In this document: one piece after another, positions 12,559 to 13,536 of the stretch
How positions within the stretch are numbered: the first letter of the stretch is position 1
How the letters are laid out: each line of letters opens with the position of its first letter
Assembly (NCBI GenBank): GCA_024638525.1
Contig: JAHEKB010000040.1
Span: forward strand, 1 to 13,536
DNA from: Bacteroidota bacterium
GTDB lineage: Bacteria > Bacteroidota > Bacteroidia > NS11-12g > UBA9320
Direction: 5' to 3'
Length of the DNA stretch: 13,536 nucleotides
Notes under the pieces: generated by a model
The model's database searches: none
What the model was told of the DNA's origin: nothing
What the model saw: only the letters and a program-made list of their open reading frames with translations
Made by a program: the position numbers and the translations under genes

Positions 12559-13536
12559 GAATTATTTCTTACATACTATTGATTTTCACGTCATTACCCC
12601 TATTTAGTTTCAAACCTTCCGTAGAAATTGTCTATCCGCAATACAGACAGGAGATGATAGTAGTAGATCAGTTGGAGAACTACCTACAGAGCTTGTTTAC
12701 GGATGCTGAAAATGGACTGCAATTGGAATCAAGCCATAAATCTGCTCTGGCAGAACACAGAAATTACAAGCATTATTACAAGGGTACTGAAGTGCTTTTC
12801 TCCGGACTCAGTATCCACATTTATAAGGACGGTAAGGTCCTGCTTCAAAACTTCCTAGATCAAGTGAATCAAGATTTGATTCCTGAACAAGGAGAAAGCT
12901 GTATTCATACAATCGAAGGTTGGCTTTTGGTCACAAAAACCTATATAGATGAAATCAAAAGACCTCGCTATGAATATCGAGATCATATGGAGAGAGTGCT
13001 ATATGCTCAGGAACACTATAGATACTTTGGGGACAGCACAGTTAAAAGCAGGGTCTTTCAAGTAAATCCCACAAATTCAGCTCGAACCACCTATGGGGGT
13101 AGCTATAAAGACAATGGCGATCAGAACAGCGATAGTTTGCAGGCACAACTCTATCAGGTGAACACCCATGCTGTTTACAGAAACGATTCTTTTTACCTAG
13201 AACACCCCTACTTTGAGTTCAAAGAATTGAGTTGGCCTTATTATTACGACAATTACGCCAATGCCAGTGATACCTTCTTCTACAACAGATCAGAGGAGCG
13301 TTTTGAGGCTGTCAATGCTTTTCACCACTTGGTAGAATACCACAGCTACCTCCAAGCCTTAGGCTATGATAATTTGGCCTTGAAAGTATATTTAGATGTC
13401 CATGCTTTAGGAGGTTCAGACAACTCCCAGTTTGACCCTGATGCATACACCATTGAATACGGCGACGGCGGCGTAGATGATGCTGAAGATACCGAGGTTG
13501 TTATTCATGAATATGTGCACTCATTGAGCACCACAG
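12555..13536 (+). CDS. M36/fungalysin-like metallopeptidase-type secreted protein, 3' end beyond window
   Basis: The gene is open from the ATG at 12555 to the window edge (327 codons, no stop), so it is partial. The start overlaps the YigZ-family stop (ATGA) and gives a signal peptide (MRIISYILLIFTSLPLFSF). The next 100 or so residues (ENYLQSLFTDAENG... to VTKTYIDE) look like a propeptide region. Then comes a stretch seen in Bacteroidota M36-like proteins: SRVFQVNPTNSARTTYGGSYKDNGD, SLQAQLYQVNTHAVYRND, FYNRSEERFEAVNAFHHLVEYHSYLQALGY. Near the edge are IEYGDGGVDDAEDTEVVIHEYVHSLS and its zinc motif H-E-Y-V-H (HExxH). Export as a folded peptidase is likely. A type IX sorting domain is often found in such proteins but would lie outside the window. 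The third zinc ligand cannot be checked. Confidence 0.78.
   Translation, partial: MRIISYILLIFTSLPLFSFKPSVEIVYPQYRQEMIVVDQLENYLQSLFTDAENGLQLESSHKSALAEHRNYKHYYKGTEVLFSGLSIHIYKDGKVLLQNFLDQVNQDLIPEQGESCIHTIEGWLLVTKTYIDEIKRPRYEYRDHMERVLYAQEHYRYFGDSTVKSRVFQVNPTNSARTTYGGSYKDNGDQNSDSLQAQLYQVNTHAVYRNDSFYLEHPYFEFKELSWPYYYDNYANASDTFFYNRSEERFEAVNAFHHLVEYHSYLQALGYDNLALKVYLDVHALGGSDNSQFDPDAYTIEYGDGGVDDAEDTEVVIHEYVHSLSTT

Noticed and set aside
1..13536. Mobile elements, CRISPR, prophage, defence or biosynthetic islands
   Set aside because: No transposase, integrase, direct-repeat array or attachment-site duplication next to the tRNAs is seen, and every gene is a core or common Bacteroidota type.

Overview
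The window looks like an ordinary housekeeping stretch of a Bacteroidota chromosome, most likely from a Flavobacteriales-type marine or freshwater bacterium. Several things point there. A DUF5686 outer-membrane protein with a CarboxypepD_reg-like N-terminus is present. Shine-Dalgarno sequences are almost absent. Promoter elements fit the Bacteroidota consensus (TTTG, 17-23 bases, TAnnTTTG). The last, cut-off gene encodes an M36/fungalysin-like HExxH protein of a type common in this phylum. The organism assignment is inferred from these traits; no rRNA gene is present.

Layout from left to right. (1) Minus strand: a CPA1-type cation/proton antiporter and, upstream of it, phosphoglycerate mutase (gpmI). 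A 167-base gap between them carries a perfect 10-bp-arm palindrome. (2) Plus strand, divergent from gpmI: a DUF5686 outer-membrane protein, a small MazG-like nucleotide pyrophosphohydrolase, an outer-membrane beta-barrel protein with a proline- and lysine-rich tail, and a TPMT-like SAM methyltransferase. The run ends at a bidirectional terminator that contains the methyltransferase stop codon. (3) Minus strand, convergent: tRNA-Gly(GCC) then tRNA-Leu(UAA), served by a textbook Bacteroidota promoter and separated by a terminator-like hairpin. Upstream lies a tightly overlapped trio: prmC, a KirBac-type potassium channel and a DUF6498-like membrane protein. (4) Plus strand, divergent from prmC: ribD, an EamA/DMT-family transporter, a YigZ/IMPACT protein and the peptidase-like gene that runs off the right edge. 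The genes of this last set overlap by 4, 14 and 4 bases, so they are almost certainly one transcript.

The genes cover glycolysis, riboflavin synthesis, release-factor methylation, ion homeostasis, nucleotide clean-up and envelope proteins. They are mostly linked by operon economy rather than by one pathway. I see no mobile element, CRISPR array, prophage or defence island, and no convincing new multi-gene system.

The most interesting signals are regulatory. TAnnTTTG-like -7 boxes sit only 4-5 bases before several start codons, suggesting leaderless transcripts. This pattern also argues for a TTG start of prmC. The tRNA-Gly/tRNA-Leu pair carries an apparent intrinsic terminator between its two members, with the T-run touching the first base of tRNA-Leu.
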